From the NCBI RefSeq assembly GCF_041431415.1, contig NZ_CP107845.1, positions 6,882,001 through 6,946,000 of the forward strand: a stretch of 64,000 bases of DNA, written 5' to 3'. This document shows, in pieces, positions 1 to 8,343 of the stretch. Both the position numbers and the translations under genes were made by a program. Under the pieces are notes generated by a model. It was not told the origin of the DNA. It saw only the letters and a program-made list of their open reading frames with translations, and did not search any database. This DNA comes from Streptomyces sp. NBC_00513 (lineage in GTDB: Bacteria > Actinomycetota > Actinomycetes > Streptomycetales > Streptomycetaceae). Position 1 is the stretch's first letter. The number at the start of each line of letters is the position of its first letter.

Positions 1-1
1 G

Positions 2-610
2 CGTGCCCATCCGGCGGGCCGGCAGCACGAACACCGGCAGCAGGACCAGCGCCAGCAGGGTGATCTGCCAGGAGATGCTCAGCATCACGACGAGGGTCAG
101 CAGCAGGGTGACGGTGTTGGAGACCACCCCGGAGAGGGTGTTGCTGAAGGCCCGCTGGGCCCCGATCACATCGTTGTTGAGGCGGCTGACCAGGGCTCCG
201 GTCCGCGTGCGGGTGAAGAAGGCGACCGGCATGCGCTGCACGTGGTCGAAGACCGCCGTCCGCAGGTCCAGGATCAACCCCTCGCCGAGGGTGGACGACA
301 ACTTGCGGGTCAACAGCCCGAGCCCCGCCTCGACGACCGCGATGACCGCGATCAGCAGGGCGAGCCGGGTGACACGGGCACCGTCCCCACCGCCGACGAT
401 CGTGTCCACGACGCGGCTGGCGAGCAGGGGAGTGGCGACCGCGAGCAGCGCCGTGACGACACTGAGCAGCAGGAAGAGGGTCAGCCCGCGGCGGTGCGGG
501 CGGGCGAAGGCGGCGACCCGCCGCAGGCTCGCCCGGGAGAGCGGGCGACGATCCTGCTGGGCGTTGATCGCGCTGTGGAGCGAGGTCCAGGCGGTGACTT
601 CCATGTCCAT
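2..610 (-). CDS. ABC exporter, transmembrane half (partial)
   Basis: First 203 residues of an ABC transporter whose remainder lies beyond the left edge. After a short polar N-terminus there is a run of membrane helices and the stretch RTAVFDHVQRMPVAFFTRTR, which is typical of the first coupling region of type 1 exporter (ABC_membrane) domains. It is followed by GALVSRLNNDV and further hydrophobic helices. This is the architecture of a half-size exporter in which an ATPase domain should follow, but that part is not visible. Two in-frame ATGs (610 and 604) are possible starts; GAGG at about 627-630 is rather far from either. It is transcribed away from the adenylation-like gene at 751. The substrate cannot be told from this part. 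Confidence 0.88.
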   Translation of the reverse strand, partial: MDMEVTAWTSLHSAINAQQDRRPLSRASLRRVAAFARPHRRGLTLFLLLSVVTALLAVATPLLASRVVDTIVGGGDGARVTRLALLIAVIAVVEAGLGLLTRKLSSTLGEGLILDLRTAVFDHVQRMPVAFFTRTRTGALVSRLNNDVIGAQRAFSNTLSGVVSNTVTLLLTLVVMLSISWQITLLALVLLPVFVLPARRMGT

Positions 611-750
611 GTCCCGGACAGTAGGACCTCAACCAAACTTGAGGTCAAGGTGTCGGCCTTCACATGCCCTGGATGGCTGCCAACCCCCGCTCGCACGAGG
701 GACATTGGATACTCTCGTGCGTTGTCGGAGCCCGGTGGCATCATCGGGGG

Positions 751-2778
751 ATGACGCAGGGATCAGAGTCCGTTCCGTCCGCCCGATCCTCCCGCCCGGC
801 AGCAGACAGCGTCCTCGACCGCTTCGAACGATGGGCCCGGGACACCCCGAAGGCCCGCGCCGTCACCGCCGTCCCCGGCAGTCTCACCTACGGGGAACTC
901 GACGTCCGCGCCAACCGGTTGGCCCACCACCTCCTGGCCGCAGGCCTCCCTCCCGGCGGGCTCGTGGCCATCGGGACGGCCCGGCAGACCGAGATCGTCG
1001 TCGCGATGCTCGCCACCCTGAAGGCCGGCGGCGCGTACGCCGTCCTCGACGTGGAGACCTCGGGTTCCGGACCGCGCCGGCTCGCGACCCTGGAACCCTT
1101 CGCCGTCCTCACCCACGCCGCCCACCAGGCCCGTCTCGACGACGGCCGCGACCTGCGGTTCATCCGCCTCGGAGCGGAAGCCGGCGCGATCGGCGAGCGG
1201 CCCGGGGAGCCCCCCGCCCGCGCCGGCGCCCGGGACGCGCTCTTCCAGTTCACCGGGGCGGCGGAGCCCCGCGCCGTGGTCGTCACCCACGCCCTGCTGC
1301 TCGCCGCCCTGGAAGCCTGGGAGGCGGTGGCCCGGCCGACCCCCGAGGACCGGCACCTGATCACCTTCGGCTCCGATGTCACCGCCTTCACCACCGGCTG
1401 GACCCGGGCCCTGTGCTCGGGCGGCACCATCGTCCTCCCCGACCGGGGCCCGTGGGCGCCCGACACCCTCCGCGCGGCCGTCGGGACCGAACGGGTCACC
1501 GTGGTGCACACCGACCCGGCGGGCGCGGCCCGCCTGCTCCTGCCCGAACACGAAACCCCCCTCGCCGCCCGTCCCGGAACACCGGTCCCGCGGCAGGGCG
1601 ACGACCCGGCGCGGTCGGTGCGCCTGCTCCACATCACCGGCGATCGACTCCACCTCGACCAACAGGCCACCCTGCAAGCCCGGTTGCGCACCGGCGCCCG
1701 GGTGCTCAACGTCTACGGATCCACCGAGACCGCCGGCGTCGGCACCTGGTTCGAACTGTCCCAACTACCCGGACCGCTCGACGCCCCCGAGGAACTCTCC
1801 CTGATCGGGACCCCGTTCCCCGGCTGCCGGGCGGAACTCCGGGACGGGCAGCTGTACCTCGGTCCGCCCGACGGCGGTGACGCGATTCCCACCGGCGACC
1901 TCGCCCGCGCGCGCCCCGACGGACTGTGGGAGTTCGGCGGCCGGATCCGGGACCGCATCCCCCTCGACGGCCACCCCTTCGACCCCCACCCCCTGGAAGC
2001 CCTGATCCGCTCCCACGAACACATCGGCGCCGCCCTCGTGGCCGAGGTCGAGGTCGGCCGGGGGGCGCGGCGACTCGTCGCGTACATCTGCCCGCCGCCC
2101 GGCGGGGGCACCTGGCTCCCGGGCGGCGACCTGCCGGGCTCCGACCGGCTCCGCGACCACCTGCGGGGGAAGGTGCCCGAGGAGCGGATCCCGCGCACGG
2201 TGGTCAGGCTGCGGGCCCTGCCGCGCAACGCGGCCGGTCAGGAGGACCGGGCCGCCCTGCCGCGACCGCCCCGGCTGACCGACCCGGCGACGCCGGTCCG
2301 TAGGACGGGCGGCAAGTACAGCCCCGCGAGCGGTGGTTCGGAGTTCCCGATCGGCTGCGCCACCGGCTGCGGATCGATCGTCTTCGGGTTCATGGCGCTC
2401 ATCTTCACCGACGTGCTCTGGCCGGGCTCGACCGAGCTCGCGGGCATACCGGCCCCCTGGGCGCCCCTGTTCTTCGTCCTCTACCTCTGTGAGTGCCTGG
2501 CCTTCGGTACGGGTCTGATGTTCCTGTTCACCGGCCGCCCGAGGATGCGGGAACAGGGGCGCGGTGCGGGACTCACCGCGGCCGCGCACCTGGCCGTGGT
2601 CTACCTGCTCGTCGCCTGGTGGCCCCAGGACAACCTGTACCGTCTGGCGGCCAAACACGACTGGCCGCGCCAGGCCGCCCTGGTCTACGCCTTCAACATC
2701 CCCCTGATGATCGCCGGCGCCGTCGTGGCCGCCTACCTCATCCGGAAACCGGCCTCGGCCTTCGACTTCGACGACTGA
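751..2778 (+). CDS. Degenerate adenylation-domain protein fused to a membrane domain
   Basis: 675 residues. Residues 20-505 follow the fold order of an NRPS/acyl-CoA-ligase adenylation domain: LTYGELDVRANRLA (45-58), LKAGGAYAVLD (90-100), NVYGSTETAG (A5, 320-329), TGD (A7, 381-383). Key catalytic elements are eroded. The A3 phosphate loop reads FTGAAEPRAVVVTH (167-180) in place of the TSGTTGxPKGV type, and the A10 lysine motif NGKxDR reads AGQEDR (495-500). Residues 535-665 add about four hydrophobic segments and the protein ends FDFDD. The start at 751 is chosen because coding character begins there; upstream in-frame codons look non-coding. The 3' end overlaps the convergent gene at 2738 by 41 bases. 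The fold is clear. Loss of activity is inferred from the missing lysine and loop, and the function is unknown. Confidence 0.85.
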   Translation: MTQGSESVPSARSSRPAADSVLDRFERWARDTPKARAVTAVPGSLTYGELDVRANRLAHHLLAAGLPPGGLVAIGTARQTEIVVAMLATLKAGGAYAVLDVETSGSGPRRLATLEPFAVLTHAAHQARLDDGRDLRFIRLGAEAGAIGERPGEPPARAGARDALFQFTGAAEPRAVVVTHALLLAALEAWEAVARPTPEDRHLITFGSDVTAFTTGWTRALCSGGTIVLPDRGPWAPDTLRAAVGTERVTVVHTDPAGAARLLLPEHETPLAARPGTPVPRQGDDPARSVRLLHITGDRLHLDQQATLQARLRTGARVLNVYGSTETAGVGTWFELSQLPGPLDAPEELSLIGTPFPGCRAELRDGQLYLGPPDGGDAIPTGDLARARPDGLWEFGGRIRDRIPLDGHPFDPHPLEALIRSHEHIGAALVAEVEVGRGARRLVAYICPPPGGGTWLPGGDLPGSDRLRDHLRGKVPEERIPRTVVRLRALPRNAAGQEDRAALPRPPRLTDPATPVRRTGGKYSPASGGSEFPIGCATGCGSIVFGFMALIFTDVLWPGSTELAGIPAPWAPLFFVLYLCECLAFGTGLMFLFTGRPRMREQGRGAGLTAAAHLAVVYLLVAWWPQDNLYRLAAKHDWPRQAALVYAFNIPLMIAGAVVAAYLIRKPASAFDFDD

Positions 2779-4621
2779 TCCACCGACCCACCGGTGCGGC
2801 CGGCCCGGACGGATCCGCGTCCGCGTCGGCCGCCCGTCCGGGCCCCGGCGGCGGCTCGTCCGGGGTGTCGAATCCCAGCGCGTCGCCCACCCCGAGGGCC
2901 TCGGCCCGCACCAGGGCCTCCGCCGCGTCCAGCACCTCCCGGCCGCGCGCCGCCACCAACACGCCCAGCCACGGCGCCGGATCGTCGGCCCCGGTCGTGA
3001 TCGCCGGAACGAACACCGCCCCGAGGCCGGCGCATTCCCGCGCCAGGTCCGCGCACCACTCGTCTGCCCGCGCCGGCGGCAGCCTCGCCCCCAACTCCAC
3101 CCGGTCCACGATCCGCACCAGGTGTCCCGCGCCGCGCAGCGCGTCGAGCCGGGCCGCCACCATGAAGGCGATCGACGGCCCGGTCAGCCGCAGGTTCGTC
3201 TCGGTCGGCGCCAGGAGTCCCGCCCCGTCGACGACGAAGTCCACGTCGAACCAGCCCCGATAGCCGGCCGCAGCCAACTCCCGCCCCACCGCAGCCCCGA
3301 AGCGCGACAGGGGCCCCTCGGCCGCGGCGGGCACCACCCCGGGGCCGACCGTCGCGCCCCGGTAGCCCCCGTCGACGACGTCCATCACCGCCCCGCCGAC
3401 CGTGTGGACCCGCCCCGAGCCGTCCACGAACCCGTCGTACGTCAGATCACCCGGGCCGCCGGCCCCCGCCGGACCGGACACGTACTCCTCCACCAGCAGC
3501 GGGCCGCGGGGCAGGCGGCGGACCAGCGCGCGGGCCCCGCCGGCGGCCCGGACCCGCTCGGGAGACGCGTGCGTGGTACCCGAACCCCCCACCCCGTGCT
3601 CCGACTTGAGAACGCTGCTCTCGCCGCGCGCCACCCGGGCGGACAGCAGCCGCACCGCCTGCCGGCGGCCCGCCGCCCGCCACTGCCCCGGCAACCTGAT
3701 CCCGGGATGGGCCCCGCCCGCGAGGATCCGGCCGAACAGGGCGTGGGCCGCGGACTTGGACTCGTACCGCAGGTCGCGCGCTCGCCACGGCCGCCCCGAC
3801 AGCCGCCCGAAGGGTTCCGTCAGCCCCCACGGGACGAGGGCCGGCGCGCCCTCCGTCAGGCGCGCGGCCAGCGCCGGCCGGGACCGTACGGCGTCCGACA
3901 GGCCGGGACCCCCCGCCGCGAGCCCGTCGTACACCTCCACCTCCCCCCATTCCAGCTGCCGTGCGACCAGCCGCGTCCAGTCCGGCGACACCGCGAGGGG
4001 CAGCACCAGCGCGGCCGGCTCCGGACCGTAGAAGGCGGCCAGGCAGGCGTAGTGGTGCGCGGCCCGCTGCTCCCGGTCCAGGGACGGGTCGCCGAACTGC
4101 GCGTTGAACTCGGCGACATTGCCCACGTGCACCGAAGGCCCACCACCGGTCCACGCCCGCGCCCAGTCCGCGAGCGGGACGGGCGCCACCTCGAAGCGGA
4201 CCAGCCCCTCCGGGGCGCCCGGCCCGGCCACCGCGCCCATCGCCCGGTAGAACCCCGCCGCGTGCGGATCGGCGTCGATCAGCAGCCGACGCGTGCCCAG
4301 CCCGACGGCCCGGCGCAGCACGTCCCGGTACAACAGCCGCCCGAGCCCCCGGCCGATGGCCGCCGGGTCCACGAAGAGCAGGCCGAGCCTCGACGTGGAT
4401 CCGGCGGGTTCCCCCTCCAGCGAGGCGAGGCCCCGCACCGTCCCGTCCGCGTCCTCGGCGACGACGATCCGCCGGGCCGCGACCTCGTCCGCCCGCACCC
4501 GCAGTTCCTCGGCGCAGCCGGCCAGGAACCGCTCGTCATACCCCCAGTGCGCCTTGGACCGCAGCACCAGCGCGGACAGCTCCCCGGCCTCGTCGGCCCG
4601 CGCGGCCCTGAGCTTTGCCAT
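2738..4621 (-). CDS. GNAT acetyltransferase fused to an ATP-grasp (peptide-ligase-like) domain
   Basis: 627 residues. Residues 1-150 are a GNAT domain with the acetyl-CoA loop IGRGLGRLLYRDVLRRA. A region of about 100 residues starting HVGNVAEFNAQFGD resembles the 'pre-ATP-grasp' segment of peptide ligases such as PGM1. The C-terminal half is ATP-grasp: lysine and glycine loop SSVLKSEHGVGGSGT, hinge PLLVEEYVSGP, WFDVDFVV and the metal-binding ETNLRLTGPS. ATP-grasp enzymes join carboxylates to amines through acyl-phosphates, so amide-bond formation plus acetylation of a small molecule is the natural guess. The ATG at 4621 is preferred over upstream starts because GGGGAGGTC lies 8-10 bases before it. 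It is divergent from the DUF350 gene and convergent with the adenylation-like gene. Substrate unknown. Confidence 0.83.
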   Translation of the reverse strand: MAKLRAARADEAGELSALVLRSKAHWGYDERFLAGCAEELRVRADEVAARRIVVAEDADGTVRGLASLEGEPAGSTSRLGLLFVDPAAIGRGLGRLLYRDVLRRAVGLGTRRLLIDADPHAAGFYRAMGAVAGPGAPEGLVRFEVAPVPLADWARAWTGGGPSVHVGNVAEFNAQFGDPSLDREQRAAHHYACLAAFYGPEPAALVLPLAVSPDWTRLVARQLEWGEVEVYDGLAAGGPGLSDAVRSRPALAARLTEGAPALVPWGLTEPFGRLSGRPWRARDLRYESKSAAHALFGRILAGGAHPGIRLPGQWRAAGRRQAVRLLSARVARGESSVLKSEHGVGGSGTTHASPERVRAAGGARALVRRLPRGPLLVEEYVSGPAGAGGPGDLTYDGFVDGSGRVHTVGGAVMDVVDGGYRGATVGPGVVPAAAEGPLSRFGAAVGRELAAAGYRGWFDVDFVVDGAGLLAPTETNLRLTGPSIAFMVAARLDALRGAGHLVRIVDRVELGARLPPARADEWCADLARECAGLGAVFVPAITTGADDPAPWLGVLVAARGREVLDAAEALVRAEALGVGDALGFDTPDEPPPGPGRAADADADPSGPAAPVGRWISRRSRRPRPVSG

Positions 4622-4725
4622 TTCCTGACCTCCCCATGGTCCGCCGCAAGACCGTGCGATAGATTCGGCCACCCACACGGCGGACACGCCCTCCCCTTCC
4701 TACCCACCCGGAGACAGGCTTCTCA
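4622..4725. promoter_or_regulatory. Divergent promoter region, GNAT/ATP-grasp and DUF350 genes
   Basis: 104 bases between two divergent starts, holding both ribosome binding sites (GGGGAGGTC for the minus gene, GGAGACAG for the plus gene). Any promoters must overlap or lie within the neighbouring 5' ends. I see no convincing -35/-10 pair. Confidence 0.4.
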
Positions 4726-5148
4726 ATGAGCGACATCATCAATGGACTTGGTCGCACCAGTGCGTTCGGCGCCCTCGGCCTGGTCCTGCTGATCCTCGGC
4801 ATCGTCCTGGTGGACGTGCTGACGCCCGGGAAGCTCCCCAAGCAGATCTGGGAGGAGCGCAACCGCAACGCCGCGCTCCTGCTCAGCTCCGCGCTGCTCG
4901 GCATCGGCGGAATCGTCTTCACCTCGATCTGGACGACATACGACGACTTCGGCAAGGGCCTGCTGTCCACCGCCGCGTTCGGTCTCCTCGGGCTGGTCCT
5001 GATGGCCGTGGCCTTCCTGGTGCTGGACCTGGTGACCCCGGGCAAGCTCGGCGCCATCGTCGTCGACCCGGAGCCGCACCCGGCCGTCTGGGTCACGGCC
5101 TCCTGCAACCTCGCGGTGGCCGCGATCGTCGCCGCCTCGATCGCCTGA
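4726..5148 (+). CDS. DUF350 (UPF0719) family membrane protein
   Basis: 140 residues with four predicted membrane helices in two internal repeats. Each repeat is a GALGLVLLILGIVLVDVLTPG-like unit, and LTPGKL / VTPGKL occurs at the end of each half, the hallmark of DUF350. The family's role is not established. Published comparative genomics places DUF350 near ATP-grasp amide-ligase and stress genes, which fits the divergent GNAT/ATP-grasp gene only 104 bases away. ATG 4726 is the only sensible start; GGAGACAG lies about 10 bases upstream. It is followed by a terminator hairpin at 5171-5195. Confidence 0.85.
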   Translation: MSDIINGLGRTSAFGALGLVLLILGIVLVDVLTPGKLPKQIWEERNRNAALLLSSALLGIGGIVFTSIWTTYDDFGKGLLSTAAFGLLGLVLMAVAFLVLDLVTPGKLGAIVVDPEPHPAVWVTASCNLAVAAIVAASIA

Positions 5149-5170
5149 CGCACAGGCGCACGCACACGCC

Positions 5171-5195
5171 CGGCCCGGCCCCACGGGCCGGGCCG
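5171..5195. terminator. Bidirectional hairpin terminator
   Basis: Perfect 11-bp inverted repeat (arms 5171-5181 and 5185-5195) around a 3-base loop, all G+C. It lies between the convergent DUF350 gene and the lipoprotein gene ending at 5201. There is no U tract, as usual for Streptomyces terminators. Confidence 0.7.
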
Positions 5196-5200
5196 CCCGG

Positions 5201-5839
5201 CTATCCGACGCCCGGCAGCGCCTGCCGGCCCTCCCGGACCGTCACGGGGATGCCGCCCGCGGCCCTCGACAGTCGCGCCCTGAACTCGGCGGAGGCGGCG
5301 CCCGCGGCGTCCGAGTCCACCTCCACCCCGGTCGCCCCCGGTGCGGCGGCGCACGCGTGGATCGGGAACGCGTCCTCGATCCGGCAGAGCTCCCCGCTCA
5401 CCGCGCCGAGCGCCCGCCCGCTGTACGGACTCAGGTACAGGTCGACCCGGCCCGGATCGACGCCGGGATCCGTCCGGTGGGCCGCCTCCACCAGCAGGCG
5501 GCCCCGGGCCAGGTCCGTGACGCACAGCGCCACCCGGCCCGGGGGCAGATCGGTGATCTGCGTCGCGTAGACGTCCGCGAAGGCGCCCCGCCCCTGTTCG
5601 CCGACCGCCTGTGAGAGGCGCAGACCCTCGGGGGTGTTGGCGGGGGTCCCCCCGATCGACGTGGGCGGGGCCTGAGGCTCGTCCCGGCCCGGCGCGGGAC
5701 AGGACTTCCCGCCGCCGGCGGCGGCGGGCAGCGCTCTCGGCGCCGCGGGTTCGGCGGCGCCGCACCCGGTGAGCAGCGCGGCGACGCTCACCGCCACCAC
5801 GCCGGCGTGCACGAACCGGGCGGTGAATCTCCGGCGCAT
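5201..5839 (-). CDS. Hypothetical secreted lipoprotein
   Basis: About 212 residues. The N-terminus RRRFTARFVHAG, a hydrophobic stretch and the lipobox LLTGC at about residues 24-28 show a lipoprotein exported and anchored on the outer face of the membrane. The mature part has paired cysteines (SCPAPG, LCVTDL, LCRIED, HACAAAP), probably disulphide-bonded, and no domain I recognise. ATG 5839 and GTG 5842 are both possible; GAGGGGG at 5848-5854 serves either. It lies downstream of, and on the same strand as, the acyltransferase gene, with 128 bases between. Confidence 0.72.
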   Translation of the reverse strand: MRRRFTARFVHAGVVAVSVAALLTGCGAAEPAAPRALPAAAGGGKSCPAPGRDEPQAPPTSIGGTPANTPEGLRLSQAVGEQGRGAFADVYATQITDLPPGRVALCVTDLARGRLLVEAAHRTDPGVDPGRVDLYLSPYSGRALGAVSGELCRIEDAFPIHACAAAPGATGVEVDSDAAGAASAEFRARLSRAAGGIPVTVREGRQALPGVG

Positions 5840-5967
5840 CACAGGGTCCCCCTCGCGTCACGATGCCGGTCGGTACGACGGGCACGACAGGGACGTGCCG
5901 GGAACGCAACCGGTTCCCTCCCGCCGGCCCGGCGGACCGCGCCGGGCCTCCCGGTCCCGGAGGGCCC

Positions 5968-7179
5968 TCAGGCCAGGCCCAACGCGAACACCGCGAAGCC
6001 CGCCGCCAGCAGCCCCGCCGCGGTCCGCCGCACCGCCGTCGCCCTGGTCCACGGCTCCTCGAACCGTCGGGCGTACCGGGCGATCCCCACCAACAGCGCG
6101 CCGAAGACCGGCAGCCACGCCGCCCGGGCCAGAAGCCACCCCACGCTGTCCGGGGCGGTCGTCAGACCGGCGGCCCCGCCCAGGAGGGATCCGGGCACGG
6201 CCGCCGCCAGCATCGCCGTCTGGTGCCAGCACAGGACCGTCATGGCACACAGGTTGACGACGACCACCGGAGCCCACAGCGCCGGCCGGGCGAGGAGCCG
6301 CGCCAGCCGGTCCCGCAGCAGGATCGCCGCCCCCGACTGCGCCGCCGCCAGAGCGAGCACGAGCAGCGACGGCGGGTGCGAGTTGGTCCGCGCCTCGCCC
6401 GGTACGCCCACCATCGACGCCGGGTAGTGGAACACCGTCAGCAGCGCCGCGAACAACACGGACCCGCCGACGAGCAGCAGCCACGCCCCGCGCCGGTCGA
6501 CGCGCCGCTCGCCCCAGGACACGCCCAGCTGGTACGCGAACAACCAGCCCGGAAGGATGTTCAACAGCGCGGCCCAGGACGGCACCGAGTCCGCGAACGG
6601 CCCGTACCGCAGGAAGTCCACCACCGCCACCGAACCGAGCAACGGGGCCGCCGCCCAGCCTCCCAGCCGGCCCGCCGCCCGCACGCAGTACGGGGTCAGC
6701 GCCGTGACCACCACGTACACCCCCACGAACCACAGCGGCTGGATCACCAGCGTCGCCCCGGTCCGCAGGGTCGTCTCCGGCACCCCGGCCGCGTACGCCA
6801 CCGGCGCGAGCAGCGCCCACACCGCGGTGACCTCGAGCACCGGCCGCCCCAGCCTGACGATCCGCCCCCTCAGCCACGCCGCCGTCGAGCCCTCGCGACG
6901 GCGGAACGACAGCACCGACGCGTACCCGCCCACCAGGAAGAACACGCCGAGCATCTGCAGCACCCAACTGGCCGGGGCCAGGCCGCCGAACGACGCCAGC
7001 GGACTCGAGTTGTGCAGCGCGCCCTCGCCGTCGAGGGTGAGACCACCCAACATCCAGTGCCCGATCGGCACGGCCAGCAGGGCCAGGGCGCGCAGCCCGT
7101 CGATCGCCCGATCACGGTGGGCGGGGGTCCGCGCCTCGATCCGGTCGGCCGTTGTCCGCAGCGAGGTCGTGACGCTCAT
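5968..7179 (-). CDS. Acyltransferase 3 family membrane protein
   Basis: 403 residues with about ten membrane helices. It begins with the family signature RDRAIDGLRALALLAVPIGHWML, in which the arginine and the histidine (GHWML) are the conserved catalytic-type residues of acyltransferase 3 proteins (OafA/WecH type), which move acyl groups onto sugars or lipids at the membrane. ATG 7179 overlaps the TGA of the upstream DUF1023 hydrolase gene in an ATGA arrangement, so the two are translationally coupled and probably act together on an envelope ester. Acceptor unknown. Confidence 0.86.
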   Translation of the reverse strand: MSVTTSLRTTADRIEARTPAHRDRAIDGLRALALLAVPIGHWMLGGLTLDGEGALHNSSPLASFGGLAPASWVLQMLGVFFLVGGYASVLSFRRREGSTAAWLRGRIVRLGRPVLEVTAVWALLAPVAYAAGVPETTLRTGATLVIQPLWFVGVYVVVTALTPYCVRAAGRLGGWAAAPLLGSVAVVDFLRYGPFADSVPSWAALLNILPGWLFAYQLGVSWGERRVDRRGAWLLLVGGSVLFAALLTVFHYPASMVGVPGEARTNSHPPSLLVLALAAAQSGAAILLRDRLARLLARPALWAPVVVVNLCAMTVLCWHQTAMLAAAVPGSLLGGAAGLTTAPDSVGWLLARAAWLPVFGALLVGIARYARRFEEPWTRATAVRRTAAGLLAAGFAVFALGLA

Positions 7180-8219
7180 CGGGCCGCCCCGTCCGCGATC
7201 GACGCGAAGGCCGCCAACGACCGCGTACCCGGTGCGAAGTAGCCGGTGTGCCCCCGTACGTCGCCGGCGGGGATCCGGCGGGCACCGAACGCCGCGGACG
7301 TGGGATCGGCGCCGTGCCCGATGCCTGCGACCTCGACGTTCGGTACGTCCGCGATCCAGTCGGAGGGACCGCGCGCCGCCCACACCCGCGCCACCGTGCC
7401 CAGCCCGGCGGCGGTCCCCGCCCGCATCCCCGGGGAACCGAACACGACGACGTCGCTCGCGTCCGTGTGCCGGGCCGCGAGTCCGCAGACCACCGAGCCG
7501 TAGCTGTGGCAGAACAACACCGGGTCCGGCGCCCCCACCGCGTCCAACCCCGCGGTGAACCGGGCCAGCCGGACCGCACCGACCTGCGCCAGCCGCCCGT
7601 CGGCCGCGTCCAGCCCCACCCCCACCGGGGTGGTGTACCCGGTCCACGCCACGACGGCCGTGTTCCCGGACGTCGCCGACCGCAGCGCCCGAGCCATCCC
7701 GGCGGGACCGGTGTACGGCGTGCGCCGCGCGTCGTACGTGGTCGCGTCGTTGTCGGAACCGGGCACGATCACCGAGACGTGCGCCGCGTGCTCCGGATCC
7801 CCGAACACCTCCGCGACCTGACCCCGGTCGCGCGGATCGAAGGCCAGGATCCGGCGACCGGGGGCCGCGAGGGACTCGAACCGGGCGTCGCCCGTCGAGA
7901 GGACCGCCAGCCGGTTGGCCTCGTACCTCAGAGGGAGCGGAGCCCCGTCCAGATTGCCCACCACGAGGGGATGACGGAGCAGCAGCCGTCGCCGCCCGGA
8001 CTCGTCCAGCCCGGCGAAGAACGCCGCGACCTCCCGGGGCGGGGCGCTCGCCGGATCCGGCAGCCTGCGGCCGGACACGGTGTCGGCCCGCCAGGCGTCG
8101 GCGCCCGGCGGTGGGCCGGTGACCGCCCGCTGACTGTCGGCCGAAGCCCATCCCGCGGTCCCCGCGACCACGGCCACCGCGACGGCGGCGGTGACCAGTG
8201 TCCTTCCGAAGCGGCGCAT
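7176..8219 (-). CDS. Secreted DUF1023-type alpha/beta hydrolase
   Basis: 347 residues. A Sec signal peptide (MRRFGRTLV, then an alanine/valine-rich core ending near GWASA) precedes an alpha/beta hydrolase domain. The nucleophile elbow is CHSYGSVV, preceded by VIVPGSDND and VVAWTGY, and a late histidine (RGHTGYF) could complete the triad. This is the pattern of the Actinobacteria-rich family PF06259. An esterase or lipase role outside the cell is inferred. It overlaps the acyltransferase start by 4 bases. AGGAG lies 5-6 bases before the ATG. It lies downstream of a kinase/regulator pair on the same strand and is a plausible target of it. Confidence 0.85.
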   Translation of the reverse strand: MRRFGRTLVTAAVAVAVVAGTAGWASADSQRAVTGPPPGADAWRADTVSGRRLPDPASAPPREVAAFFAGLDESGRRRLLLRHPLVVGNLDGAPLPLRYEANRLAVLSTGDARFESLAAPGRRILAFDPRDRGQVAEVFGDPEHAAHVSVIVPGSDNDATTYDARRTPYTGPAGMARALRSATSGNTAVVAWTGYTTPVGVGLDAADGRLAQVGAVRLARFTAGLDAVGAPDPVLFCHSYGSVVCGLAARHTDASDVVVFGSPGMRAGTAAGLGTVARVWAARGPSDWIADVPNVEVAGIGHGADPTSAAFGARRIPAGDVRGHTGYFAPGTRSLAAFASIADGAAR

Positions 8220-8232
8220 GCCCCTTCTCCTC

Positions 8233-8247
8233 TCCTCGTGACGAGGA
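8233..8247. promoter_or_regulatory. Dyad at the 5' end of the DUF1023 operon
   Basis: TCCTCGT-G-ACGAGGA, a perfect 7-bp inverted repeat around one base, 14 bases upstream of the DUF1023 start and next to its ribosome binding site. It could be an operator or a leader hairpin. Being purine/pyrimidine-biased it may also be chance. Confidence 0.35.
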
Positions 8248-8343
8248 GGAAGGTAGGAAGGGGGTACCGGCGGGCACGTCCGACCGGGGAGCCAACCCCG
8301 ATGTCATACCCCGGTAGGGGGTGGAGGAGAGCGGTACCCGCGA

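Noticed and set aside
3..1880. A 625-residue plus-strand open frame across the ABC exporter and adenylation genes
   Set aside because: Arg/Pro/Gly-rich shadow translation; the minus-strand exporter and the adenylation frame have real family motifs.
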